From contig NZ_RIBS01000006.1 in the NCBI RefSeq assembly GCF_003719825.1, positions 1 to 64,000 on the forward strand: a stretch of DNA of 64,000 nt, given 5' to 3'. Position 1 is the stretch's first letter. Each line of letters begins with the position of its first letter. This document shows, piece after piece, positions 15,395-26,352 of the stretch. Origin of the DNA: Montanilutibacter psychrotolerans. GTDB lineage: Bacteria > Pseudomonadota > Gammaproteobacteria > Xanthomonadales > Xanthomonadaceae. The translations under genes and the position numbers were made by a program. The notes beneath the pieces were generated by a model. That model did not search any database, was not told the DNA's origin, and worked only from the letters and a program-made list of their open reading frames with translations.

Positions 15395-16242
15395 GTTGGC
15401 TCCCCAATAACGTCAGCAGGATCAAGCACTGCCATGTGCGCCGGGTCTTGCACGTACAAAGTGAACTGCCCGCTCATGGTGATGTGAGGCGTTCCGAAAA
15501 CGAGGATGTACTTGCTGACAAGTTCACGCATTCCGTCAATGCGGAACCTGTCTCGCACACGCTGGACGAGTTCGTGCGGAACATTGATCGCGATGCGGTC
15601 ACGGCTACGGTCTGCCGACGTGTTCAAGTAGACAGACCCATCCGCGCCCCACGGCGCGGAGCGGACAGGTATTCCCCAAAAGCCGTGGTAGTGGCCTGCG
15701 TGGAGTTCTGGATTGGCGCTGTCGAACGCAACAAAGAAGCGATTTGCCGGCAATGCGGTTCCATTGGGCAGAAGCATTTCAACAGGGCTTGTGCGGAACA
15801 CTTGTGATGTCACCAGCAGATTCAGCAATCTTTTGGGGCCGCGTTGGATCGTGGTTCCAACAGGCTCGCCGCCGCCCACATGCCTACCGCCGCCACGTTG
15901 CTCGCGTGCGGCTCCATTACCACCCTGGCCGGGTTCGTCTGCATCGGCTGCTAGTGCCAACCTAATGCGCTGGCGGTCGGCCTGCCAGCGTTGCACGACT
16001 TCATCGCCTTCACGGCCCCACGGGCCTTCGCCACGCACTGCTAGTTCACAGTCGGGCGCGTGCGGGCGACCTACGAAACAGGCGTCATGGCCGTTGCTAC
16101 TGGCTCGCCTGAAATGCACGGAGCCACCGCAGCCTAGGCATGTGAACTGTCCGCGTTGCGCGGCAATTGCGTCAGCTGGCAAGCGGGAAAAATCCCACGC
16201 GGTGGTTGGTTGACCGGTGACAGTTGACCTTGCTTCCTGCAT
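15391..16242 (-). CDS. Hypothetical protein with an N-terminal Cys/His cluster
   Basis: The protein has 283 residues; the ATG at 16242 has GGGGGG upstream. Residues 34-70 hold a metal-ligand-like set: CLGC, then HDACF, then HAPDC (C-x2-C, H-x2-C, H-x3-C). This resembles the N-terminal zinc-ribbon of CoiA-like and other nuclease-associated proteins, but no nuclease motif follows. Residues ~85-130 are a disordered Gly/Arg/Glu-rich linker (REQRGGGRHVGGGEPVG). The C-terminal ~150 residues look like a compact mixed domain (NRFFVAFDSANPELHAGHYH, LVSKYILVFGTPHITMSGQF). It is the first gene of the cassette and starts 110 bases left of the aceE terminator. Function unknown. Confidence 0.75.
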   Translation of the reverse strand: MQEARSTVTGQPTTAWDFSRLPADAIAAQRGQFTCLGCGGSVHFRRASSNGHDACFVGRPHAPDCELAVRGEGPWGREGDEVVQRWQADRQRIRLALAADADEPGQGGNGAAREQRGGGRHVGGGEPVGTTIQRGPKRLLNLLVTSQVFRTSPVEMLLPNGTALPANRFFVAFDSANPELHAGHYHGFWGIPVRSAPWGADGSVYLNTSADRSRDRIAINVPHELVQRVRDRFRIDGMRELVSKYILVFGTPHITMSGQFTLYVQDPAHMAVLDPADVIGEPT

Positions 16243-16351
16243 GGCGCCCCCCTTGTCAGCCGTACTGCTCTAGCAGTTCGGATCACTGTTGGCAATGGTC
16301 AAGATTTGGCAGCGCAGATGATGCGCCGATTAGCTGTCACCTTGGCGTCAC

Positions 16352-16376
16352 GAAAAAGCCGGCGCTAGGCCGGCTT
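16352..16376 (-). terminator. Rho-independent terminator downstream of aceE and the tRNA remnant
   Basis: Read on the minus strand, AAGCCGGC-CTAGC-GCCGGCTT forms an 8-bp hairpin (16356-16376) followed by a run of five T. It would end transcripts coming from aceE. Because it sits just beyond the tRNA-like remnant it may originally have been the terminator of that tRNA gene. Confidence 0.8.
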
Positions 16377-16408
16377 GTCGAGTCTCCCTTGCAGTTCAAA
16401 GGGTCATT

Positions 16409-16458
16409 TGGTGGGCGGTGCAGGGTAGAACCTGCGACCCTTGCCGTGTGAAGGCAAG
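16409..16458 (-). pseudogene. tRNA-Val(CAC) 3'-half remnant
   Basis: Read on the minus strand the segment is CCTTGCC-TTCACAC-GGCAAGG followed by a short variable region, GCAGG-TTCTAC-CCTGC and ACCGCCC-ACCA. This is the anticodon arm with a 7-base loop containing CAC, a T-arm with a shortened loop (normally TTCGAxC), the 3' acceptor strand and an encoded CCA. The 5' half (GGGCGGT..., D-arm) is missing. Such 3' tRNA fragments are typical of integration-site duplications or decayed tRNA genes. It lies 17 bases from the aceE stop. Confidence 0.75.
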
Positions 16459-16475
16459 GGCCATCTCAGGACCTC

Positions 16476-19181
16476 TCAAACCCCAATCGGATTCGGCTTC
16501 TCGCTGTCGATCTTGTATTGCTTGATCGCTCGGGCCACGTCCTTGCCGGTCATCTTGCCTTCTGCTGCCAGTGCGGCGATGGCGGCGTGGGCGATGTGGA
16601 AGCGGTCCACTTCGAAGTGGCGGCGCAGGTTGGCGCGGGTGTCGGAGCGGCCGAAGCCGTCGGTGCCCAGGACGCTGTAGCGCATCGGGACGAATTCGCG
16701 GATCTGGTCGGCGTAGACGCGGATGTAGTCGGTGGCGGCGATGGCGGGGCCCAGGCGACCTTCCAGCAGTTCGGTGACGTAGGGCTTGCGCAGGTCCTTG
16801 GCTTCGGGGTGCAGGCGGTTGTGGCGGATGGCGTCGACGCCGTCACGGGCCAGCTCGTTGAAGCTGGGGCAGGACCAGATGTCGGCGGTGACCCCGAAGT
16901 CCTTGTCCAGCAACTCGGCTGCGGCAATGGCTTCGCGCAGGATGGTGCCGCTGCCCAGCAACTGCACGCGCAGCTCGCCCTTCTTCGCCTTGCCGGCATC
17001 CTTGAGCAGGTACATGCCCTTGATGATGCCCTCGGCGCTGCCCTCGGGCATGTCGGGGTGGGTGTAGTTCTCGTTCATCAGGGTGACGTAGTAGTACTCG
17101 TCCTGCTGCTCGGCCAGCATGCGCTGCATGCCGCGCTGCATGATCGTGACCACTTCGTAGCTGAAGGTGGGGTCGTAGCTGCGGCAGTTGGGGATCAGGC
17201 CGGCCTGGACCATGCCGTGGCCGTCTTCGTGTTGTAGACCCTCGCCGTTGAGCGTGGTGCGGCCGGCGGTGGCGCCCAGCAGGAAGCCACGCGCGCGCAT
17301 GTCCGCCGCCTGCCAGGCGCTGTCGCCGATGCGCTGGAAGCCGAACATCGAGTAGTAGATGTAGAACGGCAGCATCTGCAGGTCGTTGGTGCTGTAGCTG
17401 GTCGCGGCGGCAAGCCACGACGAGAACGCGCCGGCTTCGGTGATGCCTTCCTCCAGCACTTGCCCGGCGGTGTCCTCGCGGTAGTACATCAGCTGGTCGC
17501 GGTCGACCGGCTTGTACTTCTGGCCGTGCGGCGAGTAGATGCCGATCTGGCGGAACAGGCCTTCCATGCCGAAGGTGCGGGCTTCGTCGGCCACGATGGG
17601 CACGCAGCGCGGGCCAACCTGCTTGTCGCGCAGGGTGATGTTGAGCATCTGCACGAAGGCCATGGTGGTGCTGATCTCGCGATCACCGGTGGTCTTGAGC
17701 AGGCGCTCGTAGGTTTCCAGCGCGGGCACTTCCAGCGACTGGGTGGACTTGCGGCGACGCTGCGGCAGGAAGCCGCCGAGGGCCTTGCGACGCTCGTGCA
17801 GGTATTCGACTTCCGGCGAGTCCTTGCCCGGGTGGTAGAACGGCACGGCGCTGTCGGCCAGCTGGGCGTCGGTCACCGGGATGTTGAAGCGGTCGCGGAA
17901 GCCGCGCACGGCGTCGTCGTCCATCTTCTTGGTGCCGTGGGTCGGGTTGAGCGACTCGCCCGAGGCACCCATGCCGTAACCCTTCACCGTCTTGGCCAGG
18001 ATGACGGTGGGCATGCCGTCGGCGCGGCTGGCCTCGTGGTAGGCAGCGTAGACCTTGTGCGGATCGTGGCCACCGCGGTTGAGGCGCCAGATGTCGTCGT
18101 CGGACAGGTTGGCCACCAGCGCGGCGGTTTCCGGGTACTTGCCGAAGAAGTTGTCGCGCGTGTACTTGCCGCCGAAGGCCTTGCAGTTCTGGTACTCGCC
18201 GTCGACGGTTTCCATCATCAGCTGGCGCAGCCTGCCGGAGGTGTCGCGGGCCAGCAGCGGATCCCAGTAGCTGCCCCAGACGGTCTTGATGACGTTCCAG
18301 CCGGCGCCACGAAACTGGCCTTCGAGCTCCTGGATGATCTTGCCGTTGCCGCGCACCGGGCCGTCCAGGCGCTGCAGGTTGCAGTTGATGACGAAGACCA
18401 GGTTGTCGAGGCCTTCGCGGCCGGCAACTGAGATGGCGCCGAGCGATTCGGGCTCGTCGGTCTCGCCGTCGCCCAGGAAGGCCCAGACCTTGCGGTCGGT
18501 CTTGGGCATCAGCCCACGGCCTTCGAGGTACTTCCAGTTGCGGGCCTGGTAGATGGCGGCGATGGGGCCAAGGCCCATCGACACGGTGGGCACCTGCCAG
18601 TAGTCGGGCATCAGCCACGGGTGCGGGTAGGAGCTGATGCCGCGGCCGTCGACCTCCATGCGGAAGTGGTCGAGCTGGGACTCGCTGATGCGGCCTTCGA
18701 GGAAGGAACGCGCGTAGATGCCCGGCGAGCTGTGGCCCTGCACGCCGATGAGATCGCCGGGGTGGTCGCCCTCGGGGCCACGCCAGAAGTGGTTGAAGCC
18801 GACGTCGTACAGGGTGGCCGCCGAGGCGAAGCTGGCGATGTGGCCGCCCAGGTCGCCGGGCTTGCGGTTGGCGCGGACCACCATCGCCATCGCGTTCCAG
18901 CGGATCAGCGAGCGGATGCGCCATTCCATCGCCGCGTCACCCGGGCTCTTGGCCTCCAGGTGCGTGGGGATGGTGTTGATGTATTCAGTGGTGGGCTGGA
19001 ACGGCAGGTGCGCGCCGGCGCGACGGGTGACCTCGACCATGCCTTCGAGCAGCTGGTGGGCGCGCTGGGCGCCTTCGCGCTCGATCACGGCCTGGACGGA
19101 TTCCACCCACTCGCGGGTTTCGGCTGGGTCCGGGTCGGTCTGCAGCAGGGTGTTGATCGGGCTTTCGTACGTCCGGTTCAT
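16476..19181 (-). CDS. aceE: Pyruvate dehydrogenase E1 component (homodimeric)
   Basis: The protein has 901 residues (887 in E. coli). The thiamine diphosphate motif is present as GDGETDEPES at 237-246 with the closing NCNLQRLDGP at 266-275. Other family blocks are HIASFASAATLYDVGFNHFW near 114-133 and GATAGRTTLNGEGLQHEDGH near 640. AceE decarboxylates pyruvate and transfers the acetyl group to the lipoyl domain of AceF; aceF and lpd are not in the window. The ATG at 19181 has GGAGCAGAT upstream. It is divergent from the PP2C phosphatase gene; the two share a 201-base promoter region. The terminator is at 16352-16376. It depends on the lipoylation genes lipA/lipB found at 47-49 kb. Confidence 0.97.
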   Translation of the reverse strand: MNRTYESPINTLLQTDPDPAETREWVESVQAVIEREGAQRAHQLLEGMVEVTRRAGAHLPFQPTTEYINTIPTHLEAKSPGDAAMEWRIRSLIRWNAMAMVVRANRKPGDLGGHIASFASAATLYDVGFNHFWRGPEGDHPGDLIGVQGHSSPGIYARSFLEGRISESQLDHFRMEVDGRGISSYPHPWLMPDYWQVPTVSMGLGPIAAIYQARNWKYLEGRGLMPKTDRKVWAFLGDGETDEPESLGAISVAGREGLDNLVFVINCNLQRLDGPVRGNGKIIQELEGQFRGAGWNVIKTVWGSYWDPLLARDTSGRLRQLMMETVDGEYQNCKAFGGKYTRDNFFGKYPETAALVANLSDDDIWRLNRGGHDPHKVYAAYHEASRADGMPTVILAKTVKGYGMGASGESLNPTHGTKKMDDDAVRGFRDRFNIPVTDAQLADSAVPFYHPGKDSPEVEYLHERRKALGGFLPQRRRKSTQSLEVPALETYERLLKTTGDREISTTMAFVQMLNITLRDKQVGPRCVPIVADEARTFGMEGLFRQIGIYSPHGQKYKPVDRDQLMYYREDTAGQVLEEGITEAGAFSSWLAAATSYSTNDLQMLPFYIYYSMFGFQRIGDSAWQAADMRARGFLLGATAGRTTLNGEGLQHEDGHGMVQAGLIPNCRSYDPTFSYEVVTIMQRGMQRMLAEQQDEYYYVTLMNENYTHPDMPEGSAEGIIKGMYLLKDAGKAKKGELRVQLLGSGTILREAIAAAELLDKDFGVTADIWSCPSFNELARDGVDAIRHNRLHPEAKDLRKPYVTELLEGRLGPAIAATDYIRVYADQIREFVPMRYSVLGTDGFGRSDTRANLRRHFEVDRFHIAHAAIAALAAEGKMTGKDVARAIKQYKIDSEKPNPIGV

Positions 19182-19382
19182 ATCTGCTCCGGCCGCCGGC
19201 CCGCCTGTGCGGCCCGCGGCATTGCCTGTGTCGTTGGTAGAGCGAACATTCTAGCCCGTGGTCGGCGACGGTCGCTTGACACCCTGCAATGGCCGGCAGG
19301 ATGCTGCGTTTGATGCCCTGCCAGGTGGGGGCCGGCAGACGGGATGTTGCGGCGGGACAGGCATACCGGGCAGGGCTGACGC

Positions 19383-21419
19383 ATGGCCGTGATCGTGCAC
19401 GACGCTTCTGGTGCAACCGTCGCCGCGGACCCTTCGCCGCCCGCTCCCGTTCGCCATCACGTGCCCTGGTACCACAGCCTGCGCACCCGCCTGTTGCTGT
19501 GGCTGGGATTGGCCTGCGTGGTGGTGCTGCTGGGCGGCACGGGGATGGTGTACCAGAGCACGCGCGCGCTGCTGCTGGAACAGACCCGCGAGGAACTTCG
19601 CTCACTGGCCGCGCAGACGGCGATGTCGCTGAACGCGATGCTGACCTCGGTGGAAACCAGTGCGGCCACGCTGGCCGCCAATGCGCTGAGCGTCGATCCG
19701 AGCCGCAGCAACCTCGAGGCGCTTCTGCGCTCCACCGTCGACGGCGACGGCGACGTGGTGGGCGCGATGCTGATCATCGAGCCCGGCGTGTTCGGGCCGG
19801 ACGCGGCGGGCTACGACGGCTACCTGCGCAACGAGGGCACCGGCTACCACCGGCAGGCGATGCACGGCCCCGACTACGACTACCACGTGCAACCGTGGTG
19901 GCAGCGCACGGTGGTGCGGGGGCAAAGCTTCTGGTCCGAGCCCTACCGCAACGCGGCGACCGGCAACGAGATGTTCGTGACCTACAACCTGCCGCTGCGG
20001 CGCCCTGGCGACCCGGCCGATGCCGCACCGGTGGGCATAGTCAGCCTGGACGTGCCGGTGCGGCGATTGCGGCGCCTGCTGGGCGCGCCGGCCGAATCGC
20101 AGGGGCCGGTGCGGGCGTCGATGATCGAGCGCGTGCTGCTCAGCCCCGAACGCATGTTCGTGGTGCACTTCAACTCCACGGTGGAGTTGCGCCAGACCCT
20201 GGACGATCGCGCGCGCGCGATGCCGGAACTGGAGCCGATGCTGCGCGCCGTGCGCGGGCGTCGGCCGTTGCTGACGCGCTATTACGACCAGTCGATCCGC
20301 GGCGCGCGGATCGCCCTGATCGAGCCCTTGCCGCGGCGCGCGTGGACGATCGCGCTGTCGATCGACGAGCCGCAGGCGTTGATCGGCCTGCAGCACAACG
20401 CGCGGCTGATCGTGACCGGCGGCCTGTTCGCCATCGTGCTGTTGATCGGCCTGCTGTGGCTGATCGCGCGTCCGATCACGCGGCCGCTGGGCGCGCTGAC
20501 CGCCTCGGCGGGGCGCTTTGCCGATGGTGAGTTCGACACGCCGCTGCCGCACACCGATCGCCGCGACGAGGTGGGCCTGCTGGCCGACGCGCTGGACGGC
20601 GCGCGCGGCTCGATCAAGCAGCAGATGGCCGAGATCGAACAGATGGCCGGCGCTCGCCTGCGCCTGGACAGCGAGCTGGCCATTGCCGCCGACATCCAGC
20701 AGGCGATGCTGCCGCCAGCGCCGCAGTTGCGTGTCGGCGAACGCGCCCTGCAGGCGCACGCACTGCTGCACCCGGCCACGATGGTGGGCGGCGACTTCTA
20801 CGGGTTTTTCCCGGCCGAGCCGGGGCGGCTGCGCTTCTGCATCGGCGACGTGTCCGACAAGGGCGTGCCGGCGGCGCTGTTCATGGCCCGCTGCCTGACG
20901 GTGCTCGAGGTCGCCGCAGGTCGCAACCTGGACCCGGGCGCGGCGCTGGCAAAGGCCTCGGTGCGCCTGGCCGAGCACAACGACACCTGCATGTTCGCCA
21001 CCGTGCTGTTCGGGATGATCGACCTCGACAGCGGGCACCTGGTCCTGGCCAGTGCGGGCCATGAGCCGGCCCTGCTGCGCCGCGCCGACGGCCAGGCTGA
21101 ATGGGTGGAATTCGAGGCGGGGCCGCCGCTGGGGTTCGAGCCGGTGGCCAGCTACCCCGAGTGGCACGGCCGGCTCACGCCCGGCGAGGCGTTGCTCGCG
21201 TATACCGATGGCATCACCGAAGCCTTTGACGGGGACCTGCAGGCATTTGGCGGCGATCGACTGGAACGGGCCATCACCGCAGCCGACACCGACGCCAGTG
21301 CCGCGGCGCTTTGCACCGGCATTCTCGACGTGGTGACGCGCTTCGTCGATGGCGCCGCGCAGTCCGATGACATCACCCTGCTGGCATTGCGCGTGGAAGT
21401 GCAACCGGCAGACCGCTGA
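19383..21419 (+). CDS. Membrane-bound PP2C (SpoIIE/RsbU-like) serine phosphatase with sensor domain
   Basis: The protein has 678 residues: TM1 at 37-56 (LLWLGLACVVVLLGGTGMVY), a large periplasmic Cache-like sensor (about 60-338, with VVGAMLIIEPGVFGP and WWQRTVVRGQSFWSEPYRN), TM2 at 341-361, HAMP to about 415, and a SpoIIE-type PP2C domain from ~440. Metal-ligand Asp motifs are intact: GGDFYGFF near 468, IGDVSDKGVPAALFM near 485, AYTDGITEAFDGD near 610 and SDDITLLAL near the end. By family knowledge it dephosphorylates a STAS antagonist in response to an extracytoplasmic signal. It is the first gene of a module with the kinase (21433) and antagonist (22034). Confidence 0.92.
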   Translation: MAVIVHDASGATVAADPSPPAPVRHHVPWYHSLRTRLLLWLGLACVVVLLGGTGMVYQSTRALLLEQTREELRSLAAQTAMSLNAMLTSVETSAATLAANALSVDPSRSNLEALLRSTVDGDGDVVGAMLIIEPGVFGPDAAGYDGYLRNEGTGYHRQAMHGPDYDYHVQPWWQRTVVRGQSFWSEPYRNAATGNEMFVTYNLPLRRPGDPADAAPVGIVSLDVPVRRLRRLLGAPAESQGPVRASMIERVLLSPERMFVVHFNSTVELRQTLDDRARAMPELEPMLRAVRGRRPLLTRYYDQSIRGARIALIEPLPRRAWTIALSIDEPQALIGLQHNARLIVTGGLFAIVLLIGLLWLIARPITRPLGALTASAGRFADGEFDTPLPHTDRRDEVGLLADALDGARGSIKQQMAEIEQMAGARLRLDSELAIAADIQQAMLPPAPQLRVGERALQAHALLHPATMVGGDFYGFFPAEPGRLRFCIGDVSDKGVPAALFMARCLTVLEVAAGRNLDPGAALAKASVRLAEHNDTCMFATVLFGMIDLDSGHLVLASAGHEPALLRRADGQAEWVEFEAGPPLGFEPVASYPEWHGRLTPGEALLAYTDGITEAFDGDLQAFGGDRLERAITAADTDASAAALCTGILDVVTRFVDGAAQSDDITLLALRVEVQPADR

Positions 21420-21432
21420 AAGGGGGACAGAC

Positions 21433-21852
21433 ATGCAGATCCGGATCACCGTTCCGTGCCAGCACGCGCGATTGCGCGAGCTCACCACCACCATCGACGA
21501 CGTGCTGCACCAGCATGGCGTCGCCCAGCAGCTGCGCCACGACGTGCGCCTGATCGCAGAGGAAGTGGCCTGCAACGTGGTCGACCACGGCGGCGCCGAC
21601 CAGGAGCCGCACACCATCGTCACCGACGTCAGCGCCCGCGACGGTCAGCTGATCATCGAGTTCCGCGACGACGGCAACGCGTTCGACCCCCTCAGCGCCA
21701 CCGCACCGGACGTCGACGCCGACATCCACGACCGGCCGATCGGCGGGCTGGGCCTGCACCTGGTGCGCGAGCTGGCCGACTCGCTCACCTACCGGCGTGA
21801 AGGCGGCCATAACGTCCTGCGGGTCACTCTGCGCGACAAGCGGGCGGCATGA
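21433..21852 (+). CDS. RsbW-like serine kinase / anti-sigma factor
   Basis: This 139-residue protein has a single GHKL ATPase domain. It has an N-box LIAEEVACNVVDHG (about 46-59), a G1 box RDDGNAFDP (about 80-88) and a G2 box IGGLGLHLVRELADSL (about 101-116). Such kinases phosphorylate a Ser of the STAS partner and otherwise hold a target protein. It starts 13 bases after the phosphatase stop, behind AGGGGGACAG, so it is in the same operon. No sigma factor gene is adjacent, so the target (sigma factor or other effector) is unknown. Confidence 0.9.
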   Translation: MQIRITVPCQHARLRELTTTIDDVLHQHGVAQQLRHDVRLIAEEVACNVVDHGGADQEPHTIVTDVSARDGQLIIEFRDDGNAFDPLSATAPDVDADIHDRPIGGLGLHLVRELADSLTYRREGGHNVLRVTLRDKRAA

Positions 21853-22033
21853 GGGCGCCGAACGACGGCTCGCGCGCGGGGAATCAGGGTGGTGACGGGC
21901 ATGCCGGCGGACGTCGGCTCTGCGGATTCGGTCGGGCCGCGCCACCGGTTCCGCGCCTGCCGAACATTGCCGATCGGGCGCCCCACCGGGCCCACTCGAG
22001 CGGCAGCACACGGGCAATCACAAGGAGATGGGG

Positions 22034-22429
22034 ATGAGCCTGGAAATCAAAGTCGATACGCCGCAGGGCAGTCGCTGCCTCGTGTCGTTGCACGGACGCC
22101 TGGACACGCACAGTTTCGAGCAGCTCGATCACGCGCTGGCACCGGTGCTGGTCTCGCACCCGGATGCGCTGGTGCTGGACCTGTCCGCGCTCGACTACAT
22201 CAGCTCGGCCGGCATCCGTTCGATCTTCAAGGCACGCAAGTCGCTGGCGGCGCACGGCGGGAAGCTGCTGGTGACCAACCTGCAACCGCAGATCCAGAAG
22301 GTATTCGACATCGTCAAGGCGGTGCCGATGGATTCGGTGTTCAGCTCGATGGCCGAAGCCGACGCCTACCTCGACACCATGCAGCGCAAGGTGCTGGAGG
22401 GCAACGTCGAGGACGACGAGTACTCGTGA
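22034..22429 (+). CDS. STAS-domain anti-sigma factor antagonist (RsbV/SpoIIAA-like)
   Basis: The 131-residue protein contains the strand-helix pattern DALVLDLSALDYISSAGIRS with the SSAG segment holding the phosphorylatable Ser. The start at 22034 is chosen over ATG 22028 because AAGGAG is directly against the latter and seven bases from the former. It is the third member of the partner-switching set; a 181-base gap separates it from the kinase gene, possibly with its own promoter. The C-terminus is acidic (EGNVEDDEYS). Confidence 0.9.
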   Translation: MSLEIKVDTPQGSRCLVSLHGRLDTHSFEQLDHALAPVLVSHPDALVLDLSALDYISSAGIRSIFKARKSLAAHGGKLLVTNLQPQIQKVFDIVKAVPMDSVFSSMAEADAYLDTMQRKVLEGNVEDDEYS

Positions 22430-22465
22430 GCGTTGCGCGGGCCCCACGGGGCGGGCCGCCTTGCC

Positions 22466-22503
22466 CCGCCCCGCGCGAATCCGATTGGAATCACGCGGGG
22501 CGG
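22466..22503. terminator. Large hairpin between convergent STAS gene and maeB
   Basis: The arms CCGCCCCGCGCGAATCC and GGAATCACGCGGGGCGG pair over 15 of 17 positions around a GATT loop. There is no long T-run, but the position between convergent genes fits a bidirectional terminator. Confidence 0.65.
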
Positions 22504-22513
22504 TACGCCTGGA

Positions 22514-24796
<2,283 letters not shown>

Positions 24797-24992
24797 CGGA
24801 ATGTTTGGGTACTGCGGAAGGGAGTGCCCGATTCTAGCCGTGCCCGGAGGCAAAGTCGGGATCGGCGGCCTTTGCTGAAACAGGGGGAATGCAGCGAGGC
24901 GGCAACGCGACGCAACGCGGGCCGGCAACGCCACGGGCGATGCGCTGGCGTACGGGCGGCGGCGCGAGGCGCCTTACCCGCGCGCAGCGGGC

Positions 24993-26258
24993 TCAGGAGG
25001 CCAGGAAGCCCTCGCCGCTGGCGATGCTGTCCAGGCGGATGCGGTTGGCGAACAGGGAGAACGCCAGCATGCCGGCCAGACCATTGGCCCGCTGGATCCA
25101 CGGCGGCGTCCAGCGCGCGGGCAACAGGACGCCCGATTCGAACAGCGGTTCGAAACGCTGCACGTCGGCGAGGGTCATCTTGCCGGCGAACAGCCAGCGG
25201 CACAGTTGCAGCTTCTGCTGGCGCAGCGCCCAGCGGAAGAACGTGTGCACGCCGACCAGGCCGCGCAGGTAGACCGTGTCCTTGGTGAACGCGCAGCCGC
25301 CGTTGGTGGGCACGCCGCGGAACACGCGCTGGGCGGAGGCGAAGCTGTCCTCGGGCCGCTGCCCGGCGGCAAGGAAGTAACGGAACACCTCGATGAAGTC
25401 GGCACCATCGAGCGCCATCGCCACCGCCTCGATGCGCAGGCTCAGCCGCTTCATGCGTCCGATGTCGATGCTGCCGGTGATCTGCTCGGCGAACGTGGCC
25501 AACCCCTCCTGGGTGGCGGTGCTGCGAGGGGAGGCGAGCGCCAGGCTCGGCAGGACCGGCTGCAGCTGGCCGTTGAGCGCCGTCAGCGAATGCACGAAGG
25601 CCTCGTGCTGCAGCAGCTGGTGGCGATCGTAGTCACTGAAGGCCGCGCCCTGGCGGAGGCGGATGCGGGTGGACCCGGCCGCTGCCTTGGCGATCAGGCC
25701 GGGGTCGAGTTCGACCTCGATCACGCGGGAGTTGAAGTAGTCGTCCAGGTCGCCCTGCAGTTGCAGGCGCAGCGCGGTGGCGGAAATCGCGACGTGTTCG
25801 GCCGGCGACATCAGCTCGTGATCGAGCTCGTCGGCGATCGAGATGAAGTGCCGCGCGGCTTCGCGCGTGCTCGGTCCGTCTCCGGGCAAGGGTTCGTCGG
25901 GCTTGCCGTACAACTGCACGGACAGATCGGTGACCGCCGGCGTGCCAAGCACGTCGCACAGCGCAGCGGCCAGGGCCCAGCTACGGGCGGATTCGGCGAC
26001 GTACTGGCCCAGCGGGTGGTGCGGGTCGGCGGCGGCGGCAATCGCATCCAGCTCGCTGCGCACCTGCGAGAAATCCTGCTTCGGGTAGGTGATCTGGGGC
26101 AGCGTCGCCGTACCGCGCGCGTAATCGGCCAGGAAGTGCACCTCAAGCCCTGCCGGCCAGCTGGCCAGCGTCAGCAGCTTGATCCCGCGGGCGGCACGCA
26201 CCATGCGCGCGTCGAGGGCGGCGTGGTGGTCGATGTCGGCGGAGCGGGTGATATCCAC
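24993..26258 (-). CDS. DUF1704 / QEGLA-motif protein, putative MATCAP-like zinc peptidase
   Basis: The 421-residue protein carries the signature QEGLATFAEQITG (about 250-262), the source of the family label 'flavohemoglobin expression-modulating QEGLA motif protein'. About 33 residues earlier is HEAFVH, an HExxxH zinc-site motif (about 217-222), with the Glu of QEGLA as the likely third ligand. The eukaryotic relatives (KIAA0895-type, MATCAP/TMCP tyrosine carboxypeptidases) use this arrangement. The bacterial substrate is unknown; activity is inferred. There is no signal peptide. It is divergent from the lipoprotein gene at 26353 across a short region. Confidence 0.88.
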   Translation of the reverse strand: MDITRSADIDHHAALDARMVRAARGIKLLTLASWPAGLEVHFLADYARGTATLPQITYPKQDFSQVRSELDAIAAAADPHHPLGQYVAESARSWALAAALCDVLGTPAVTDLSVQLYGKPDEPLPGDGPSTREAARHFISIADELDHELMSPAEHVAISATALRLQLQGDLDDYFNSRVIEVELDPGLIAKAAAGSTRIRLRQGAAFSDYDRHQLLQHEAFVHSLTALNGQLQPVLPSLALASPRSTATQEGLATFAEQITGSIDIGRMKRLSLRIEAVAMALDGADFIEVFRYFLAAGQRPEDSFASAQRVFRGVPTNGGCAFTKDTVYLRGLVGVHTFFRWALRQQKLQLCRWLFAGKMTLADVQRFEPLFESGVLLPARWTPPWIQRANGLAGMLAFSLFANRIRLDSIASGEGFLAS

Positions 26259-26352
26259 GGGCCCTTTTCCGACAGCGCAGGCCGGTTCGTCAAGCTTTGT
26301 GCCATCGGTTCGCGTTGCCTATGGGCTTGGCAATCCACGATACGGAGCTCCC

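Noticed and set aside
16409-16458. A functional tRNA-Val gene
   Set aside because: The D-arm and 5' acceptor strand are absent and the T-loop is shortened, so it cannot fold as a complete tRNA.
19602-21623. Long minus-strand frame opposite the PP2C phosphatase
   Set aside because: It is the antisense of a gene with intact PP2C motifs.
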